64,000 nt of DNA, from NCBI GenBank assembly GCA_020850535.1, contig JADZEM010000068.1, positions 1 to 64,000 on the forward strand, in the 5' to 3' direction. The stretch comes from Chloroflexota bacterium (GTDB lineage Bacteria; Chloroflexota; UBA6077; JACCZL01). Shown piece after piece: positions 60,302 through 64,000 of this stretch; within the stretch, counting starts at the first letter, position 1; each line of letters starts with the position of its first letter. The notes beneath the pieces were generated by a model. It did no database searches, was not told the origin of the DNA, and saw only the letters and a list, made by a program, of their open reading frames with translations. The position numbers and the translations under genes were made by a program.

Positions 60302-61444
60302 TCAGGCGGCCTGGGCTTGCGGCCGCGTGAGGGCCGGGTCGTGGAGCGGCATGACCACCCAGACGTCGTCCGACCCGGCCGCGTCGGCCTCGCGCACGAG
60401 GACCGGTGCCTGCGGGCTCGACCAGGACAACTCCAGGCGCGATCCGTCGGTCGACTCGAGGAGGTCGATGAGCAGGCGGGTGTTGAGCGCGACCGCCTGG
60501 TGATCGCCCTCCACCGTCGCGGGCAGCTCGCTCTCGGCCTCGCCGACCTCGTCGCCGCGCGAGAGCAGGTGGAGCCGCTCGGGCCCGGCCTCGAGCACGA
60601 CCGGCCGGACCTGGCCGTCCGAGCCGAACAACCCGGCGACGCGCACGGCCTGGCGGAAGCTCACCGCGTCCACCGTGACGCGAGTCCGCGCGTCGCGCGG
60701 GATGACCCGCTCGACGTCCGGGAACGCCCCGTCGATCAGGCGGGCGAACAGGGTCGTCTCGCCGACGCTCAGGAACGCGCCGTGCTCGTCGGGCGTGAGG
60801 ATGAGGCGCGCCACCTCGGCCTCGGCCAGCAGCCGGCCGAGCTCGGCCACGGCGCGGGCCGGCACGAGCAGCTGCCGCCCGGCGCCCGCCGCCTCCGGCA
60901 GCCGCGCGCGGGCCAGCCGGAAGCCGTCGGCCGCCGCGAGGGTCAGGCCGTCCGGTCCGAAGTCGAAGAGGACGGCCGTCAGGACCGGTCGACTCGCGTC
61001 GCGCGCCGCCGCGAAGGCGACGCGGTCGATCGCCCGCCGAAGCCGGCGGGCATCCAGGTCGACGGTTGCGGACTCGTCGGCGGCCGGGAGGACGGGGAAG
61101 TCCTCAGGATTCGCAGCGGCGAGGGTGGCCGCGAACCGACCGCAGCGGGCCCGGAGGTGACGGCCGCTCTCGTCGAGGGCCAGCCGCAGCGGCTCGGTCG
61201 GTAGCTGGGCGACGTACTCGCCGAGTAAGCGGGCCGGGATCGCCGCCCGCCCCAGGGTAGTGACGTTCGCCGCCACGGCGGTGGCCAGGGCCAGCTCGCC
61301 GTCGGTGGCGGTCAAGCGGAGGCGGCCCGCCTCGGCGGCGAGCAGGACCGTCTGGAGGATCGGCAGCGTCGACCGGGTGGGGACGACGCGGGCGATGAGT
61401 CGCAGCGCGCGGCTGAGCGTGGCCTGGTCAAGCGTCAGGTCCAT
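60302..61444 (-). CDS. dnaN: DNA polymerase III beta clamp, element-encoded
   Basis: The 380-residue protein is full length for DnaN, with three clamp domains (RALRLIARVVPTRSTLPIL, ATDGELALATAVAANV, ARLIDGAFPDVERVIPRDAR, GDHQAVALNTRLLIDLLE). The C terminus reads DDVWVVMPLHDP, where housekeeping clamps end in a VMPMR/VMPVR-like strand, and then runs on by ten residues. AAGGAG precedes the ATG at 61444. A second clamp in an accessory operon with a helicase suggests element-specific replication or repair. Confidence 0.88.
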   Translation of the reverse strand: MDLTLDQATLSRALRLIARVVPTRSTLPILQTVLLAAEAGRLRLTATDGELALATAVAANVTTLGRAAIPARLLGEYVAQLPTEPLRLALDESGRHLRARCGRFAATLAAANPEDFPVLPAADESATVDLDARRLRRAIDRVAFAAARDASRPVLTAVLFDFGPDGLTLAAADGFRLARARLPEAAGAGRQLLVPARAVAELGRLLAEAEVARLILTPDEHGAFLSVGETTLFARLIDGAFPDVERVIPRDARTRVTVDAVSFRQAVRVAGLFGSDGQVRPVVLEAGPERLHLLSRGDEVGEAESELPATVEGDHQAVALNTRLLIDLLESTDGSRLELSWSSPQAPVLVREADAAGSDDVWVVMPLHDPALTRPQAQAA

Positions 61445-61627
61445 GCGCATCTCCTTGCTGGTCATCGGCGGTCGAGCGCGCCAGTGGCGCGCTCGACCGG
61501 AGCGGTGCCCGGCGTGCCGTGGGGCCCCAGCGGCACGCCGGGTCGGCGTGGCACCGCGCGACGGTCGTCTCGCCGTCGCGGCGGGAGGCTCTCAGGGGAT
61601 GGCGTCGAGGGGTTGCAGGACGACCCG

Positions 61628-61822
61628 CTACCGAGCTTCCGCCGGGCCGCCGATCTCCGTGATCGGCCGGGCCGAGAAGCGATACCGCTCCGGCGTCGTC
61701 CGGTTCCCGCGGTAGAACGCGCCGGCCAGCGCCTCGGCCTGTTCCGCCTCCGCGGCGGCGAACAGCAGCACGCGGTCAATCACCGCGCGGCGGGGCGGGA
61801 CGATGACGACCCAGAGCCGCAT
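61628..61822 (-). CDS. Small hypothetical protein
   Basis: The 64-residue product MRLWVVIVPPRRAVIDRVLL... is regular in composition, with AEAEQAEALAGAFYRGN and an ERYRF segment, and has the codon bias of its neighbours. The ribosome site is weak. I recognise no family. The rest of 61445-62161 shows no gene. Confidence 0.45.
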   Translation of the reverse strand: MRLWVVIVPPRRAVIDRVLLFAAAEAEQAEALAGAFYRGNRTTPERYRFSARPITEIGGPAEAR

Positions 61823-62161
61823 CGCCGTCGCTGCCAGAGCCGTGGCGCTGTCCGAGCACCGCGGCGACGTGGTCCTGGTTCGGCGCCCCTGGCTCGGATC
61901 GCGCCACGCGCAGCGGCCCAGCCCCAGGACCTCAGGTCTTGCAGATGGTCACGGAGCGGCGCCGGCAACGCTCAGCGTGCGGGCCATCGTGATCGGCTGG
62001 GGCAAGGAGGGAAGTGAGCGTCTCCAACGTGCACAATCGTGCCTGCGGCCCGATCGAGCAAGGCAGCGACGGCGGTGGCGATGCCGAGGCCCCCCGGCCG
62101 GATCGCAGGTCTCGGGCACGGAGCAGTCCGTTATCTCCAGTACGCTGGCGGTGCCGCCGAG

Positions 62162-62623
62162 TTAGGATCCTGCCTCTGGATCGGGAGCCGACCCCGCCGC
62201 GCCAGGCAACAGGACGCGCTCGTGGATCTCGACGCCCAGCGCGTCGGCGACGGCCTGGATGCGCTCGAGACTGGCCCCGGCATAGCGCCGCGCCTCGTAC
62301 CGCTGGACCTGCTGCTCCTTGAGCCCCAGGCGGCGAGCCAGCTCCTTCTGACTCAGGCCGGCCGCGATCCGCGCGCGAATCAGGGCCTCGGGCAGCTGGA
62401 CGAGCGAGTCGAGCTCCAGCACACGCACCCGGCCGGAGCGGAGGGCCTCGTAGTCCGCCAGCTCCTGGTGCAGGTCGGCCAGCTGGCTCTCCATCCCCGC
62501 ACGGAGCCCCGTGCGGACCCACTCCGGGCGGTCCCCGGCATCCGCGTCCAGGCGCGCTAGCGCCTCTTCGAACTCGCGGATGGCGGTCTGGGTCACCCGA
62601 CGTTGCAGCTCATTGGCGATCAT
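62162..62623 (-). CDS. Xre-family HTH protein (second copy, partner of DUF6932)
   Basis: The 153-residue protein parallels the N-terminal half of the HTH protein at 4503-5369: a helical N terminus (QLADLHQELADYEALRSGRV) and the HTH (LIRARIAAGLSQKELARRLG, KEQQVQRYEA). It ends soon after (HERVLLPGAAG) and lacks the extra module of the other copy. Its ATG overlaps the DUF6932 stop by four bases. Confidence 0.8.
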   Translation of the reverse strand: MIANELQRRVTQTAIREFEEALARLDADAGDRPEWVRTGLRAGMESQLADLHQELADYEALRSGRVRVLELDSLVQLPEALIRARIAAGLSQKELARRLGLKEQQVQRYEARRYAGASLERIQAVADALGVEIHERVLLPGAAGSAPDPEAGS

Positions 62624-63060
62624 GGCAGGGCTCGCAGGTCGAGCGCGACGATGCCCTTGGGTCGCCCCGAGCGGTCGCGCTGGAAGAAGTCGACGAAGGC
62701 CGTCCCGGCGGGGTCGGCGGGCCCGTCAGCGAAGAACAGCACGCCGCCGAACGTCGCCTTCTGCGCGCGGCGCTGCCGGTCGAACGTCAGGAGGACGGGG
62801 TCGAGCCGGGCGGGGTCCACCCCGTTCGTCTCCCAGCAGCCGTCGAAGTCGCCTGGCGTCTCCTTCGCCGTCACGAAGCTGCCGTCGACGTAGGCCCGCT
62901 GGCAGCCGGCGAGCCGTAGCGCATCCAGCGCCGCTTTGAGCCCGGCCAGCAGCGCCAGCCGATGCGGCGTCCACCCGAAGCGGGCCACCAGCTCCTCCCA
63001 GGTTGCCCCGTGGATGCCGGCCGGCAGCAGTCCGGTCGACGGCTCGAACGGAGGAATCAT
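62620..63060 (-). CDS. DUF6932 family protein (second copy)
   Basis: The 146-residue product starts MIPPFEPSTG and contains YVDGSFVTAKETPGDFDGCW and FVDFFQRDRSGRPKGI, closely matching the copy at 5366-5818. It has the same nucleotidyltransferase-like GS-x(n)-D pattern and the same HTH partner arrangement. The repeat of this pair at both ends of the window links the two regions. Confidence 0.78.
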   Translation of the reverse strand: MIPPFEPSTGLLPAGIHGATWEELVARFGWTPHRLALLAGLKAALDALRLAGCQRAYVDGSFVTAKETPGDFDGCWETNGVDPARLDPVLLTFDRQRRAQKATFGGVLFFADGPADPAGTAFVDFFQRDRSGRPKGIVALDLRALP

Positions 63061-63088
63061 AGCACCACAACACGAGAGTTGGGGAAGC

Positions 63089-63814
63089 TTAGCCGCGGTC
63101 ATGCGCGCCCGGCCAGGGGACGACGAGGCCCCGCGCGCGGGTGGCCACCAGGTCGATGACGCGCTGGTTCCCGGAGCCAGTCCAGGCGCCGGCACGCTCG
63201 GCCAGGGCTTCGACGTAGGGCCCGTCGATCAGAACCTCGATCTCGTCCAGGATGTGACCAATCGCGGGCCGGGCGAGCGCCCGCCGGCGCAGCGCTTCGT
63301 AGGTGCGTCCGGAGTAGCAGACGATGTGCGGGCAGCCCCTGGTTCGGAGTGCTCGCACGAGGGCGAGCAGGCCGTCGGGCTGCAGGAATGGTTCGCCCCC
63401 GAGGATGCTAACGCCATCGCGCCGGTACGCGGCGTCCAGCAAGGCGTCGGCCAGGCGCTCGACCGGCACCAGGACCCCCGCCTCGGCGGGGTGCAGGTGC
63501 GGGACCCAGCACCCGTGGCACGCCAGGTCGCAGCCGCCGAGCAGGACCGATGACCGGCGGCCCGGCCCCTCGACCAGCGAGTCGTGGTAGTAGCCGGATG
63601 TTCGCAGGCAGGACTGACTAGCAAGCTCAGCGTGCGTCGCCGGCGGCAGGTGCCGGAGGCCGGTCGGGCGGGCACACCCCAGATCCTGTCCGGGGCCGAG
63701 CAGGTGCTCGAGCTCCTCACGAGGTGGCCGCCCCAGGCGCTCCGGGTGCTCGACGAGGACCGCGCCGGTACGCTCGTCGATCGTGACGGTCAGGTATGGC
63801 ACGGTCGTCTCCAT
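63089..63814 (-). CDS. Radical SAM activase-like protein
   Basis: The 241-residue protein has the radical SAM cluster motif C-x3-C-x2-C (Cys95, Cys99, Cys102 in GGCDLACHGCW) and VSILGGEPFLQPDG, like NrdG and other glycyl-radical activases. An additional N-terminal part has its own Cys residues (LGCARPTGL, SQSCLR). No glycyl-radical enzyme is encoded in the window, so the target may be to the right or elsewhere. The start at 63814 is chosen over a longer frame; neither has a strong ribosome site. Confidence 0.7.
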   Translation of the reverse strand: METTVPYLTVTIDERTGAVLVEHPERLGRPPREELEHLLGPGQDLGCARPTGLRHLPPATHAELASQSCLRTSGYYHDSLVEGPGRRSSVLLGGCDLACHGCWVPHLHPAEAGVLVPVERLADALLDAAYRRDGVSILGGEPFLQPDGLLALVRALRTRGCPHIVCYSGRTYEALRRRALARPAIGHILDEIEVLIDGPYVEALAERAGAWTGSGNQRVIDLVATRARGLVVPWPGAHDRG

Positions 63815-64000
63815 CCATGGCTGGCTCGTCGCGCGGGAGTGCTGCCGGCCGCGGGCCGAGCGTTCCACCCAGCGAGACGATGCGTCCGTTCAGCGCCTCC
63901 ACAGCGCCGGCGCTCTCCGCGTTGCGGTCGGCGGGCGCCATCCCGGTGCCAGGGATGCGCAGCTCGAGCAGAGGGCCGCGCTGCTCCCCCGGCCGCATCG
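63717..64000 (-). CDS. Possible C-terminal end of a gene running off the right edge
   Basis: From the window edge to about 63815 a minus-strand frame has strong GC-third-position bias (GPLLELRIPGTGM, AVEALNGRIVSLGGTLGP), then loses it and ends at 63717, overlapping the radical SAM gene by nearly 100 bp. The true stop or a frameshift may lie near 63815. No family is recognised. Confidence 0.3.
   Translation of the reverse strand, partial: MRPGEQRGPLLELRIPGTGMAPADRNAESAGAVEALNGRIVSLGGTLGPRPAALPRDEPAMDGDDRAIPDRHDRRAYRRGPRRAPGAPGAATS

Overview
The window is very GC-rich (about two-thirds or more G+C) with dense, often 4-bp-overlapping genes. The gene families (PCYCGC lipoprotein, DUF305/DUF2933/DUF5676 copper-associated proteins, a reduced complex I cluster, a PRTRC cassette) and the codon use suggest a member of the Chloroflexota, probably near Thermomicrobia/Sphaerobacter. 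That placement is inference; there is no rRNA or other marker here to prove it.

Left end (1-10.4 kb). A 3' fragment of tRNA-Ala(GGC) with its terminator marks a likely integration site, so the DNA to its right is probably one end of a large integrated element. A leftward gene set follows: an ECF-like sigma factor, a protein of unknown function, a DUF6932/HTH pair, a three-part ImmA/IrrE-UvrD-nuclease protein and a DUF2188 protein. Diverging from the sigma factor is a compact ubiquitin-like operon: a ubiquitin-like/E2-like fusion, a JAMM peptidase and an E1-like ThiF enzyme.

Middle (11-52 kb). This is a copper and extracytoplasmic redox region. It encodes a probable selenoprotein (DUF1573-like, Cys-Sec), a PCYCGC lipoprotein, an L,D-transpeptidase, a TlpA-SurA fusion, a rhodanese, a C39-like peptidase, a sortase, a NapH/CcoG-like iron-sulfur membrane protein, two CcdA proteins, a reduced complex I (nuoA-B/D-H-J-K-L-M-N), a multicopper oxidase, Lgt, an ArsR-P-type ATPase pair, CopZ-NT, a cupredoxin, a YVTN propeller, DUF305, HMA and DUF2933 proteins. 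Fifteen promoters share one 54-bp architecture: four CTCAG-like pentamers at exactly 11-bp pitch, then 10 nt, then a -10 of the form (T/G)AnnnT. An OmpR-family response regulator/histidine kinase pair at 39.6-41.7 kb is the natural candidate regulator. One of these promoters has been cut off from its gene by an IS5-family insertion.

Right end (52-64 kb). A leftward operon encodes a PRTRC system (Ubl-like C, E2-like B, JAMM A, E1-like ThiF and E), a DUF6094-type methyltransferase, an SNF2-like helicase and a private DNA polymerase beta clamp. Both PRTRC E and the helicase end in a QLxLF clamp-binding motif. Upstream lie a second DUF6932/HTH pair and a radical SAM activase. The two ends therefore look like parts of the same mobile element, carrying two distinct ubiquitin-like conjugation systems around a copper-respiration cargo.
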